A stretch of 64,000 bases of DNA. Source: Ehretia macrophylla (Eukaryota > Streptophyta > Magnoliopsida > Boraginales > Ehretiaceae). The stretch's first letter is position 1, and every line of letters starts with the position of its first letter. The stretch spans positions 15,309,501 through 15,373,500 of the forward strand of contig CM075765.1 of assembly GCA_037974665.1 (NCBI GenBank), written 5' to 3'. Positions 46,216 to 58,205 of this stretch are shown here, piece after piece. A model generated the notes under the pieces. That model was not told the DNA's origin. It did no database searches and saw nothing but the letters and a program-made list of their open reading frames with translations. Both the position numbers and the translations under genes were made by a program.

Positions 46216-46505
46216 TTAAGCCATCGCCAATCGTTTGGTTTTCCTTGTCTTTCAATTTTTGGTTATAATTTTTTTATATTTGATAGTTTATCATATATTG
46301 GTATAAATTATAAAATAACATGTTAATATACATCCTTAATTTCAATTGTGTACCTCAATTTATCAAACTAATACGTAGTTGAATTAGTAATTTAAATTTT
46401 TTTAAAACAAATATTTATAAAATTTTTATAAATATATAAAGTAGATGAAGGTAATTCATTAATAATTCAAATGCTTTTAAATCTTGGTGTAGTAATTGGG
46501 AACGT

Positions 46506-46945
46506 CATGTCCCCAATTATTTGACCCATGGAAGACGAATGGTACGCATCCATGTGGTCGCGAATCATACATACGATAGGAACATGGTGTACTCTACCAC
46601 GGGGCATACGGAAATTGAATTGGTAGGGCCCCCGTTCGCAAGGTAGATGGATTCAGTAACTTTTCAACATCGAAAATATCGTGCACGCCATGTCCCTTAT
46701 TATTTGACCCATTGCAGACGAATGGTACGCAGCCACATGGCCGGGAATCATGCATACGATAAGAACATGGTATACTATACCATGGGGCAGCAGGAAATTG
46801 AATTGGCAGGGGCCCAGTTTGCAAGGTAGATGGATTCAACAACTTTTCATTATCGAAAATAGCGTGCACGCCATGTCCCAAATAATTTGACCCATGGAAG
46901 ACGAATGGTACACAGCCACGTGACTGCAAATCATTCATACATACC
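46506..46945 (-). repeat. 183-bp tandem repeat with 61-codon open units
   Basis: Units start at 46506, 46689 and 46872 with a period of exactly 183 bp, giving about 2.4 copies. Because 183 is 61 codons, the minus-strand frame stays open from 46938 to 46594. It encodes GCVPFVFHGSNYLGHGVHAI, FDNEKLLNPSTLQTG, PLPIQFPAAPW and YSIPCSYRMHDS repeated with few changes. The third unit stops where TAT has become TAG. I do not recognise the protein. Frame-preserving repeats may be chance, or a captured repeat-protein gene fragment. Confidence 0.7.
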
Positions 46946-47101
46946 TTACCATATTATAAAATGCTGGGGTGTCTCGCTACTGTCATCAAGTAGTCTTTAC
47001 ATAATTCAATTACTTGTTTCCTATATATAGCAGTCGGAAGTGTGCTTTCTCACACCGTCTCGCATTTTCAAAAAATAGATTGTAGTTAAATTGTTTCAAG
47101 G

Positions 47102-47323
47102 ATGAGCAAGGATCAACAACACCACTCAGATTCTCTTCCAAGACTAACAAAAGATGAAGAGGTGGATACGATGAAACCGTATCCAAATTACAGCAAATAC
47201 GTTAAACCCCAACTTGATCTAAATGCTCCGCCAAAATATGACGGATACATTTCTAATGCCCAAGTAGTCCAAAAAGTTCAAGACGACATGCTACGGATCT
47301 ATTTCCCAAACATATTTAAATAA
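47102..47323 (+). CDS. Small 73-aa ORF with TATA box inside the CACTA element, unrecognised
   Basis: The frame starts MSKDQQHHSDSLPRLTKDEE and ends DDMLRIYFPNIFK. It is charged, has no signal peptide and looks coding in composition (few stops in flank, mixed codons). TATATATAG at 47022-47030 lies 72-80 bp upstream, and pyrimidine-rich CTTTCTCACACCGTCTCGC at about 47047 could be the start region. AATAAATG near 47550 may serve as poly(A) signal. It points to the right, divergent from the 183-bp repeat frame and from the transposase genes. It may be a captured or element-specific gene; I cannot name it. Confidence 0.45.
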   Translation: MSKDQQHHSDSLPRLTKDEEVDTMKPYPNYSKYVKPQLDLNAPPKYDGYISNAQVVQKVQDDMLRIYFPNIFK

Positions 47324-47984
47324 TATTTATATTTTTTTATCATATTGGAAACATCGGCATTAGAACTATTTGTTACAATCCGTAACAATGTTATTGCGTT
47401 GCTCTGCCTGATGTGTAGTGTATGGTTGTTATGTTTTAGTGATCACGATGTACTATGTTAGGTATTAAGTTGGTGTGTTTATGTATTTCGAGCACATAAT
47501 TTGTAACATGTTAATTATGTTTCCTATTTTGTCATTTTGTTGCTGTATTAATAAATGATGATATGTAATCCTTTATTAATTATGAATGTAAAATTAAGTT
47601 TATGTTTGTAATGATTTAACTCTTATAATAAAAAATCTTAAGTTGTTTCCTATTTAATTGTTTTGTTGATTTCGAAGAACTAATTGTATATAGTGGTGTA
47701 TTACGTTAAATATTAGCCATCTATATAAATTGTTCTTCACGGAGACAATAATGCGTCCCATTAACTGTTCGAAGGCTGTAAATATGTTTTTGTTTATAAT
47801 AAAAGACATATTTTGTTTTGTAAGTAATGATGAATAACTTATCGTTACAATCAAAGCCTCAAATGTGGACGACTTACTTATGTAGACGCCAATTCATGAC
47901 ATTATAAGACGGAAAATTAGTAGTCACTACTTATATGTATAATTATTACATTAAAATAATTCATCAATCTATAATTATAAATTT
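47324..47984. other. AT-rich 3' flank of the small ORF
   Basis: No gene is visible; a hydrophobic minus-strand frame at 47654-47854 looks like chance in AT-rich DNA. Confidence 0.4.
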
Positions 47985-48400
47985 TTGGCGACGGCAGGGT
48001 GACTAAATTATGACGCATTTTGTGGACCATCTCGAACTTGTTGCCACTTGGCGACAACATGGAGACAACATGTCATTATCTGTCACCATATGGTCACTTT
48101 TGGAGACCGCATATGATGTTGTCACCATATTATCGCCAATTGGCAACGACGTGGGGACGGCATGGAGACAACATGTCATTAGCTGTCACCAAGTAGTCAC
48201 CATATGGTCACTTTTGGAGACCGCATATGATGTCATCGCCAAATTGTCGCCAATTGGCGACGACGTGGGGACGGCATATGTAGGTCGTCTCCAAAACGTA
48301 ACAAAATTGTCACTAAATTGTCACTAAAGTGGCGACATCTTACTCCGTCTCCAAACCGTCGCCAAGTTGGTGACAAAATGGTGACAACCCGTCGCAGAAA
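47985..48400. repeat. Right subterminal array of the CACTA element
   Basis: Two units of about 120 bp (around 48055 and 48185), each with TGGTCACTTTTGGAGACCGC, ATATGATGT and CGCCAATTGGC, are followed by shorter GTCTCCAAAAC and GTCGCCAAGTTGG words up to the terminal repeat. They are similar in wording to the left subterminal array. Confidence 0.8.
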
Positions 48401-51258
48401 GCAGTTTTTTTTGTAGTGAAAATATAAGTTATTACATGCCATAGTTCATATATCCTACTACAATCCATTAGCATTCAGCTTACAATCACTCAAACATATA
48501 CATAAGCACTTAGGCTATAAAATAGAAAATAAGGTAGAGCAAACAAGATCTCCACATAATAGCAAGAGCAATAAATCCACCTCACGCAATTAGACACTGC
48601 AACTAAGGCAACTCCTCCTCCAAATGTACCTCCTGAAACATGTTAGCGAGGTATGAGCAACCATTGTTGCCCAGTGAGGGATAAAGTCTCCCGGGGCGTG
48701 CATTGCAACAAGTAATAAACATTAATAGAAATTAAAACCATTCAAGAATGACAACAGATTAAGTAACCACACATTAAAAATGATACATTATACTTAACCC
48801 CAACACTCCAATCTTCACTTGATCTTTATTCACGATCCACAAACCACGATCACTGTGCCGGCATAATCCCAATCACTTCTGGGTGTACTCCGGATGTACC
48901 CCAATAATCCTACGACCCAACATCCCCTGGCAATCTCCGGACCAGGCGAATGAGGGACTAGGGCACGGAGTTTGAATATCCACTGTCAAGCCCTCTGCTG
49001 CCCAGCCGATATTCAACACATCCGCCCCTGACACTATGGTTGCGCAACCACTATGCAATGCCCTTATCAATGGCAAGACAATATCAACAATATAAGCTAT
49101 AACACATAGGAGGATCAACAAAGTAGGTTGACCTCGAAACAGTTAGAATAGAAGCAATTTACACAAGCAATTAAGTAGTTTTACAAAGGGGCATATTCAA
49201 GATACACATAGAACTATACCAAAAGCTCCAAAACAACTAGAAACCACATTTAAACACACAAGGAGTCATGCCATGGTCTTAGAAGCGTGAAACAACTGGA
49301 TTTGCACTTAAACCCTTTTGTTATTCAAGCTATTTTCCTTCCAAACTCATGTTAGTGATTCAAATTCAAGGGGAAGTTATACCAATCTTCTAATTAGCCC
49401 GTAAGGTACCCTTACAACTCTCAAACACGTTCAATTACCCGCAATTAACCCAAGAGCCCCAATTTTTCTCTTATAGCTTTGAACTACACATACCTTAACC
49501 GGGTTTCAAACAAGGGTTAACAAAGCTTTTATAGCACCTAGGTAGCCTAACAATACCAAATGTGAAGCTCAATTCTACCCGGATTAACATTAACCCCAAA
49601 ACGCCTTTTAAAAAGTCAGATATTTCGTGTTTTAGCTAAGTTCCGAGCAATTAAACTAATATCTATAGCACCTAACTATAGTATTGAATCAAACCCTAAA
49701 GCACATTTTATCAAAACCCTAAAATTTACACTATTCATTGTCTTCTTTAACTTGTCATTTCAAAATCTAGGCATAAACTATGCCAATAGCTTGCAAAAGA
49801 ATGTTCACTAATCATTTTAGAAGGTTTTGGAATCATTCATAAGCATTTATATCACAATATACAACAATTACAAAATTCAACACAAACCCTAACATTCAAA
49901 GAAATGCATATAAATGTTTCTCCCTCACCTCTACAAGTTTCCATGACGCAAGTTTAGGCTCAATGGATCCACCTAGCATGTAATAGAACACATATTTATC
50001 ACAAGAAACCTCATGGACGTGATTCACAGCCAAATATAACAATGAGAACAATAGCTAAGTAGGCAATACTAGCTCAATTATAGCAACTTATGCAATCAAA
50101 GTCATTCTAACTTCCACCTATCGCTACACAACCTTAGCATGCTACTATTATAACTCCGAGGCAGTCCAAAGGTCACCATTACAAGCGTAGAGATTACACA
50201 CCACACAGGAGCACACATTTGCACCTAAACCAACCATTTCAACTCAAAAACACCAACAATTTAGCTTATTCCACCCAAACCACCATGACCCTCCAACTAC
50301 CAACATTTTTCCCTATCTAATAGAAGGCTTATAAACCATATAATAGCATAAAATAAGCTATCTAATGGGTGCACAAAAACTTCCCAATGAAACAGCCCCT
50401 AAACGCCCAAAAAAAGAAAAATTCAGCAAGCTACATTCTCCATTTTTTTTTGCTCCATTTTGCAATCTCAAGTTATTTTATTATTCTAGATAGGTTCATT
50501 AACATATATGAGCATTATATAAAAGCTAAGAATCAAGATTAAACACAACTTAGACATATAAATCATTGAACAACTCAAAATAGCCAATTTCAACAAAATA
50601 TGTTATATATAAGAAATTAATCGGTAAAGTCTTCTCTAACACCTATTTAAGCAAGATACAAATGCAATCCTAGCATTTTATGACATAAAAATAAACTTTG
50701 GAAGATTTGAAAAAAAAATTCCCTCACCTTTGTTTCGCAAAATAAGGGCAAAAACGATCGGTAGAAAGATGCTAGACGTCGACACGAGTCCAAAAATGCT
50801 TGGTTTGCGTCTTGGTTCCGCTTCTAGCTCAAGATATAAGAAAAATAGTGAAAAATCTACTATTCCTAGGGTTTGGACTGGTCACGGCTGAAGCAAGAAG
50901 AAGATGAGCAATTTTGGAATTTTTTTGGTGTTTTATAAGCTTTAATGAAAGTCAAATGTCAAATCTTTGGTCAAACTCGCGTAAACCAAAGCAGCCCTGC
51001 GCAACCTTACGAAAACAGCCATAACTTTTTCTAGAAAACTCCAATTCACGAACGGTTTGAAGCCTTATAAACTAGACTCATAGAGCTTTCCAACCATATA
51101 TAATTTGCTATATAAATCTTCCCCAATTGGTTCATATTTAATTCCAAAGTTAACTCAAAATTTAACTAACTTAACCTTGCATTTTTATTTCTAATCCCAA
51201 GTTTGCTTTTCATTAAACATTTCATCAAATCTCTTGATCAAAATATTAGAACCGTGAC

Positions 51259-51534
51259 ACTTTATGTAATATACACCTTTATATATTTAATTAACAAAAA
51301 TATTAAAGTCATTATTAGTTACACACATAACTACATCAATATATTAGAATCTAAGAATAAATTAAAAACTAATTAATTAGAAACATCTAGTTTGCACACA
51401 CTATACACTAGAAAAGAATGGATAATTTTCACCTGAGCAATTTTTAAATTCCTAAGGGGCCTTATGTTACTATATTAAGAGCCGTCATTGAGAAATACAT
51501 GTTTAGGTTATAGGCATATCAATCATTATGCAAA
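51259..51534. other. Intergenic spacer between the LTR-like fossil and duplication B copy 2
   Basis: AT-rich, no gene. It shows no visible match to the 729-11348 region that occupies the corresponding place in copy 1. Confidence 0.5.
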
Positions 51535-51821
51535 AATATTCATTGATACATGGGGCATTCAAGAATTCCAAAAAATAGGGTTGTAGATTTACCCATAGAT
51601 TCACGGGACTATCTGGCTTTTAATTACTCTTTGGTTAATTTATCAAATATGTCACATAATTATGAGAGAGAGAATGATACTAGTTTTATACTCTTGAACT
51701 TCACATAGATGCTAAGTGCAAATGAAAGAAATGTATTAATCAAACAAGTCATAAAACACAACCAGAAAAAAAAAAAAAAAAAATTCACAAAACATTAAAC
51801 TCTCCTCTTCATTTGGATTTT

Positions 51822-51852
<31 letters not shown>

Positions 51853-52280
51853 GTGTGTGTTGGGTGGGGGATGTTGGAGGAAGTTTTAGCTGTCTAAGAG
51901 TTGTGTGTGTAAAAAGTTGCGAACTTAAGTTTCGCTGATTACATCTTTAATCTATGTTGTACGGCTTTAAACATCTCTTGAATAAAAATATAAAAAAAAT
52001 GAAAGTTGACTACCAAGAGGTCCAAGACGATGACATAGGTTTAACGCCAAGAACTAGCAAGAACATTGACCTTTTTTCCTCAAACTTACGTTCGACATGT
52101 AAGGTTAGTCAAGATCACGACAAAAGCTTATATCAATCCTGAAGCCTTTCCCCTAAAGGTCTCGACACGGTTCATCATTTTCAAATTGTATCGTGATCAA
52201 ATAGGTCACACTTTGAAACTTAGAGTAAGAACGAAAGACCTCGAGCGCTTCAACATCCAACCGTGCACTCCATATTAGTG

Positions 52281-52378
52281 CATGCATGGCATCAACCCAA
52301 AAGCAATTAATGCCCATTATCGCGCCCTTGGCTTATCCTCTTCTTATTCCTTTTAAGTGCTTCAATCTCCTATAAATA
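52281..52378 (+). promoter_or_regulatory. Core promoter of glycine-rich gene, copy 2
   Basis: TATAAATA at 52371-52378 is 84 bp before the ATG. A perfect RY repeat, CATGCATG, is at 52281-52288. RY motifs are bound by B3-domain factors such as FUS3 and ABI3 in seeds; that use here is only an inference. Copy 1 has a one-base change in each motif. Confidence 0.6.
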
Positions 52379-52461
52379 GACCCAAATACGATGAAAAGAA
52401 AGTATATATCATTGCTTTCCCAAGTCTTTTTTTGTTTGAGAGATCACAAGTGAGCAAAATC

Positions 52462-53722
52462 ATGAAGTTTAAAGCTTTTATTTTTCTAGGTCTTCTATGT
52501 TCCATGGTTCTTCTCGTTTGTTCAGCTGTTGCTGCCGAGACATCTCAAGCTGAGACAAGTGGTTAGTATATCAGCACTTCTCTAAAAATTTTACGATAAT
52601 AAACTTTTGTACAACACATGCATGCGCATCAGCGCATGAACGTCCTACATTAACTGTTAAGATGTATACGAGAATGCTACTCATATTGCAAACTTGCAAA
52701 TCACAAACTGCATTTTTCTTAATATATAATAATCATTATTTTTCTTCATTTTCTTCAAATATTTTCAGTTAATCTAAGACTAACTGCAATGGAATGTTTC
52801 AGTGTCACGATTCATGTATTATTGCTAAGTTTAAATGATACATATTGTACAAGGATCTATGGAGTCTCATGTTAAGAGGTTTCATTATGAAATTTCAATT
52901 GTATTTCTATGGAATGTAAGACTGATGGCCATTGTCCTATTTGTGCCAGCAGATGAAGCAAAGGCAACACGTGGAGTGAATAGCGAAAAAAATAGTGGCT
53001 ATGGCGATGGCAAAGGAGGAGGGTACGAAGGTGGTAGTCAAGGAGGTGGCTACGGCAAAGGTGGGGGTTATGGAGGCGGCTACGGCCAAGGTGGAGGTTA
53101 TGGAGGTGGTCAGGGAGGTAGTTATGGTGTTGGTGGAGGCAAAGGAGGTGGTTATGGAGGTTCCAAGGGAGGTGGGAAAGGTGGCGAGTATGGCCCTGGT
53201 GGAGGCTATGGTGGTGGTGAGGGCAAAGGTGGAGGTGGAGATGGCAACGGAGGTGGTTTCGGCTCTGGTGGCGGCTATGGTGGTGGTCCTGGTGGAGGGA
53301 AAGGCGGAGGAGGTGATTATGGGGGTGGTGCGGGCAAAGGAGGTGGAGGTGGGTACGGCACTGGTGGCGGCTATGGTGGTGGTCCTGGTGGAGGGAAAGG
53401 CGGAGGAGGTGATTGTGGGGGTGGTGCGGGCAAAGGAGGTGGAGGTGGGTACGGCACTGGTGTCGGCTATGGTGGTGGTCCTGGCGTAGGAAAAGGCCAA
53501 GGAGGTGATTATGGTGGTGGTGCGCCGGGCAGAGGAGGTGGAGGTGGTTATGGCTCTGGTGGAGGTTATGGCGGTGGTCCTGGTGGAGGTTATGGTGGTG
53601 GTGGTGGTGGACGTTGTAATCATGGCTGCTGTGGTGGTGGATATGGGAAAGGAGGAGGTTGCAAATGTTGCCTTAATGCTGAAGAAGCTAAAGCCTACAG
53701 GCAAAATGAAGTCAAACCATAG
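52462..53722 (+). CDS. Secreted glycine-rich protein with Cys-rich tail, copy 2
   Basis: Exons 52462-52561 and 52953-53722 (intron 391 bp, GT-AG) give 289 aa. The signal peptide is MKFKAFIFLGLLCSMVLLVC, then SAVAAETSQAETS. The repeat body has GGGYGG, GGGKGG and GGPGGG units, and the tail is RCNHGCCGGGYGKGGGCKCC, then LNAEEAKA. It is the class II cell-wall glycine-rich protein plan, as in copy 1. It has one more internal unit of about 32 residues (GGGKGGGGDYGGGAGKGGGG and so on) than copy 1, and Ile in the copy-1 Cys cluster is Lys here. The promoter has the better TATA box and RY motif, so this copy may be the better expressed one. Confidence 0.9.
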
Positions 53723-55051
53723 ATGCAATCATGCAAAATATAGACGTCCACTAAAATAAAAGATTTCATAACCAGATATATACATACATAAATAAATTGC
53801 ATGGCCTATAAGTACAAATAAAATGCATGTACGAGGAACTAAGGCCATGCAACTCCTACATGTATTACCAAGCTATGATTCCCAGTGCAATGAAAATCTT
53901 TGTTGGTTTCTTATCCATCTTAACTTTCCGCTACATTGTTAGCTACACCAATATTTTTTAGTTCTGGATTGTTATAAAACATGTATTGAAGTAAATAACT
54001 GTATTACAGAATTTTTAACTTTTAAGATGGATGCCACAGCGGTGTATTTCACTTTATATAAGCTAGCAACCTGGTAAGGTTTGCTTATGCATTCTTCATT
54101 AATTAGTTTGCAATTTATGTTGTTGAATTTCACCTCAGTGACAAAGTTTACCTTTTCTCTATCAATAACAACACCTTCGATCGATATTCTACTTTAAGCA
54201 ATATGGTAAAGTGAATTCAATCATGTGATATGTTTCTTTCCATGATCAGTGGGGAAATGTAATGTAATACACCTAGTACAATTAAATCTCTTCACGCTTC
54301 AGGTGTTTGAACAATAAAAGAGCTGCCATATGGCTTATGCTTGAAAGTTGGTTCGAGAAACTTATGAAAATTTTGTCTATACGAATGGTCGTGTAGTGGC
54401 CTGTTATAATTAAAAATTTTAAGTTTGAACTACAGTTTCGATCTCCATTGTATATATATATAAAAATATACATAATTGGCCGGTATTGATGAACAATTGC
54501 AATACCTCTTCTTTTTCCTTGAATTGGAAATAAGAAAGAGTAAGACTTTGTTTGTTTGCCGTAAAATAACTTACTTGTAGAAAATGTTTTCAGAGGAAAA
54601 TATTTTTTTGAAAAATAAAATATTTTCTTGGACTTCGTTTGTTTGCCGTAAAATAATTTGTTGGAGGAAAATATTTTTTTAAAAAATAGAATACTGGAAA
54701 ACATTTTATAGTGTTTGAGTTCTAGAAAATTTTTTATTCTCCCAAAGGATATGAAAATATTTTTCCAAACTTTGTACTAGCCGTAATATTTGACCGAAAA
54801 ATATTTTTTAGTTGACCAATTTTCCGATATTACCAAACACCGAAAAATAACACCAAAAAATTGGAAAAAAGTAGCCACCATTTTTTACTAAAAAATATTT
54901 TACAGTTGATCAATTTTTCTGTGGTCAAAGTGGAGTCCAATTTCACAATTCATAGCCACTAAGCTCAAGTTAAGAGCAATTTTAATGCATTCATCTACTT
55001 TGTTGAGTCCTAGATAGATGGTGATAAAAATCATTTCAATTTAGGCTCCGT

Positions 55052-55252
55052 TTGTTTGTTGTAAAATATTTTTTTAGAAAATATTTTTCTAATTTTTCGG
55101 TGTTTGGTAATTTTTACATAAGATTATACATTGCGACTGCTATACCAATTATGTTGGAACTCCAGAAGTTACAGGGAATAAAAATTCCTGTAAAGGGTAA
55201 TTTTGTCCCTTCAGATATTGTTGGAGAAGGATTAGAATATTTGCGTATGTAA
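55052..55252 (+). other. Conserved short ORF, copy 2, unrecognised
   Basis: This shares the same final 44 codons (IRLYIATAIPIMLELQKLQG to EGLEYLRM) as 15646-15870. The upstream part differs entirely because copy 2 lacks about 430 bp found in copy 1. The function is unknown. Confidence 0.3.
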
Positions 55253-55693
55253 GATGTTTAATTGCGGGAATTGCTACCCAATAATTAAGTAGAACGGTCA
55301 GGTAATAAATGGTCTATTGTAATTAGAACAATTAAATTCAAATAACAGCTTTGACCTCTATAGTGAAAAGAAAAAAAAAAAGATTTTTGTTTACTCGTCG
55401 TTCTATCATGATAAATTGAATTTTTTTATTTTACTTTCACTAATTATAATGACGCATTTAACCATGGGAAGATCTCAATATGAAATTAGGTATGGTCATT
55501 TCATTGACAGTCACGACGATCGAACTACAACAAACACGTACAAGAACAAATACATCACCAGCTCAAAAGTAAAACATCTGAAGTCCTAAATATATATATG
55601 AATCAAAACACAAGAAACACTCTCCAAAATACAAACGCACATTCAACAATGAAGCAAATTAATCATAAAGGTTCCATGACAATGAATTCATGG

Positions 55694-55732
<39 letters not shown>

Positions 55733-55772
55733 ATATGAGTGCCAAAGATATTATTGGTGAGCCATAACACAA

Positions 55773-56105
55773 TCAATTTCTTGATGGAGGTGGTGAGAAT
55801 GAAGGAATTGTTGGAACAGTTGGAATTGAAGAGGTTGGCAATGGAGGAAGAGTCATCTTTGGAACTGATGGCATGGTTGGCAAAGTAGGATTAGGCAAAG
55901 GTGGCAATGTGGCCTTTGGCATTGGTGGCAACGGAGGCAAAGGTGGTGGGATCGAGGGCTTAGGCAGAGACGGAATTGTAGGCAGTGGAGGTGCAGCAGA
56001 TGTTTGCAGCAGCTGTCGAGCAGCGAAGCTCAAATGGAAGCTTGAAATGGATAGTGTGATGATGATCATGGATAGAACAAGGGAATGGTTGAAAGCTGCA
56101 GCCAT
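55773..56105 (-). CDS. Small secreted proline-rich protein
   Basis: A single exon of 110 aa. The N terminus MAAAFNHSLVLSMIIITLSI, then SSFHLSFA, is a signal peptide with likely cleavage before ARQLLQTS. The mature part repeats Leu-Pro-x units: LPTIPSLPKPSIPPPLPPLP, PMPKATLPPLPNPTLPTMP and KMTLPPLPTSSIPTVPTIP, ending SFSPPPSRN. This pattern fits the short proline-rich or PELPK-like proteins of plant cell walls, whose exact roles are mostly unknown. TATAAATA is 89-96 bp upstream. Two broken relatives lie at 7090-7529 and 9999-10166. The duplicate segment near 16350 lacks this gene, so it survives only in copy 2. Confidence 0.82.
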   Translation of the reverse strand: MAAAFNHSLVLSMIIITLSISSFHLSFAARQLLQTSAAPPLPTIPSLPKPSIPPPLPPLPPMPKATLPPLPNPTLPTMPSVPKMTLPPLPTSSIPTVPTIPSFSPPPSRN

Positions 56106-56193
56106 AACTCCTTTAGATTAATAAGCAATAATATAAGTAGTGAGAATTCTTGCGTTGATGATTTGCTTTTCGAGAACCATAATTTGTCATGGG

Positions 56194-56201
56194 TATTTAT
56201 A
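56194..56201 (-). promoter_or_regulatory. TATA box of the proline-rich gene
   Basis: TATAAATA on the minus strand, about 90 bp upstream of the ATG at 56105. A plausible leader without upstream ATG follows. Confidence 0.65.
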
Positions 56202-57516
56202 AGGGAGGTTTGTTGTAGGGTCCAAAAGTTGGATGCAATGTAGTTGTGCCCACTTGGAGGATTTCTTTTGTTAGTTCACCTTCTAAACCTGACTCTTTGG
56301 AGTTCGATTTTATGGAAGAGTTTTTCTTATGGGTTACCTTGCTTGAGATATTATATCATGTAGCTGGCTTAATTATTATAGGGGTGGATTTATGATTGTT
56401 GTTTAATGAGAGTTAAAAATATATAATTTAGTACTTGTGTATGGATAATTTTTTGAATTAATTTCAGTTTACCTTTTAATATATTTGTGAGAGAACACTT
56501 TACCCTTTAATGTATTATTTGTATCACTTAACCCCCTTTGACCTTTAATCAAATATAAAACTCTATTAATAAATTAACAAAATTAGTTGAAATGACAAAA
56601 ACACCCAAACATCTTCTTTTTCATGATCATCCTCTTCAAACCTCACCTTGGCCTCATGTCGAACTGCCCCACCACTTAAAACAACAACTATAATTATAGA
56701 TTTTCCTGATTCGTTGCATTTAGTACAACATAATAAAAAATTGTTTTCTAGCAAAAAAAAAAAAAAATTGTCTACTCTTCTTTATCGATACGATATATAA
56801 AACACATTTTGCTTTGATTTTCACATACATAATCTCATTTAAGGAATTAGCACCAGCAAACTGTATTCCATTGAATAGCTTTGAAATAGGCATTCCATGC
56901 TGAATGTGTATAAAAATCATGATGAGAGCATTAATTTATTTTCCATTCTTGAACTCTTTAATGCATCCTCAAATGACAAACTTCCTTTGGTTATATTATA
57001 GAAATTCTGATGACTATTGTTGTGGAGGTGATGGGTAGTGGAAGATGATGATAACGTAATTATGGAGGACTTGGTGATGGTGACGGATACATAGGGCTGG
57101 ACATGAAACTAGGGTTAAAAATTAAAGAGGACAAGGATGAGGATGAGAATAGTGATGGAAATGTTTGGGTTTTTTTTTATCATTTCAAGTAATTCTGTTA
57201 ACCTATTAATTCAATGTTTTGTTTGACCAAAGGTCAAAGGAGGTTAAATGTTACAAATAATACATTAGGGGGTAAAGTGTTCTTTCACATATACATTAAG
57301 GGGGTAAAATGAAATTTACCTTAATTTTTTTTAGTGTGGGTTAAATTAAATTGAATTTTCAATCTAAAGGAACCTTAAAAATACATGTGTTGTCAAATAA
57401 TTTAACCCAAACACACTTCTTAATAGTCCACTCTTGGGATCAATGGAGTCTGCAACTCCGTTAGCCCATGAATAAATTCACTCTTGTTTATGAATACCCT
57501 GTTAGCCCATGAATAA

Positions 57517-57631
57517 ATTCATCTCCGTTCTGTCTCTAATTTGTCACAATGCCTAGCAACAAAAAATTATGTCGCCAATTTGGAGACGAATTGATGACAG
57601 ACTATCGCTAAAAACAGTTTTTCTTGTAGTG
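57517..57631. mobile_element. Remnant end of a CACTA transposon, copy 2
   Basis: Counterpart of 17297-17396, ending CAGTTTTTCTTGTAGTG. It holds GTCTCTAATTTGTCACAATG and GGAGACGAATTGATGACAG. Its presence in both copies dates it before the duplication. Confidence 0.7.
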
Positions 57632-57774
57632 AAATGATCATGTAATAACCGGTTATAATAAGAGATTATGAATTCAAACTATACTTTCGACGTCATTGTA
57701 TAAAAAGAAAAAATGAAAGCACAATAAAATAGTGAAATAAAGAATAGAAGTTCATTGAATTCTAGAGGATTTGA

Positions 57775-58205
57775 GAGACCTTTTTCTTTTGTCAAGATGA
57801 TATTAATATTATTAACTAACAAACATAAATATAAAAAATTGGGCCTACTCACAACCAACAAGAGCCTAGGAGAAAAGATAAAATACAACCAATGAAAAAA
57901 AGTGGTAAAAGTAGAACAATAGAGAGCAGCACAACAACCACGTGAAGAGCACCATGTCCAAAGAGATAAGAATAAGCATGGGAGCTGGACGGCAGCGAAA
58001 CTTCAACAAGGAGCAGGCAATAAACGCAAGTGACAACAAACAACCTTCCAACGGCCAAAACAGTGGCAAGAAAACCCACCGGAGCTATTAAAACAGCGAC
58101 TAACGAACAAACGCATAAAAGGACACGCGACCTAAAGCGGAGGCAAACAGTCAGAGTCTCCAACAGAGACTCGGACCTCAACGGCTAAGGCATAGTCCAC
58201 CTAAA
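57775..58205 (-). mobile_element. SINE- or LINE-like retroposon remnant, copy 2
   Basis: Counterpart of 17545-17965 with the same A-rich 3' end on the minus strand. Classification is tentative. Confidence 0.35.

Larger units (their letters stand above)
36468..48418 (-). mobile_element. CACTA (En/Spm) DNA transposon, 11.95 kb
   Basis: The left end CACTACAAAAAAACGGCTTT and the complement of the right end, CACTACAAAAAAAACTGCTT, are terminal inverted repeats. The 3-bp target duplication AAA lies on both sides. Subterminal arrays of GTCTCC/GGAGAC words line both ends. The minus strand carries a TnpD/TNP2-like gene (39572-43235) and, downstream, a TnpA-like gene (37369-39417). The right 5 kb holds a MITE, a G-rich block, a second array of GGAGACGG repeats, a 183-bp tandem repeat and a small plus-strand ORF. 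The transposase genes have stops and frame changes, so this copy is probably not autonomous, although its ends look intact. Confidence 0.95.
36137..51258. mobile_element. Fossil LTR-like element split by a CACTA insertion
   Basis: The left part, 36137-36467, starts TGTAACACCCCGATCCAACC. The right part, 48419-51258, ends ACCGTGACA. Together they make about 3.2 kb with no coding region. Landmarks spaced as in the solo LTR at 24391-26671 (TTGCCCAGTGAGGG about 570 bp in, then ACTCCGGATGTACC about 800 bp in, then CCCTCACC) show it is a longer relative. CCCTCACC occurs twice (49921 and 50717), so part may be internally duplicated. A clean target duplication was not found. The CACTA element at 36468-48418 sits inside it. 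Confidence 0.6.

Noticed and set aside
45556-46219. Frames of about 200 codons on both strands
   Set aside because: Produced by the GGAGACGG/CCATTGAGGAGACGG array; their protein is a simple repeat of the DNA unit and both strands are equally open.
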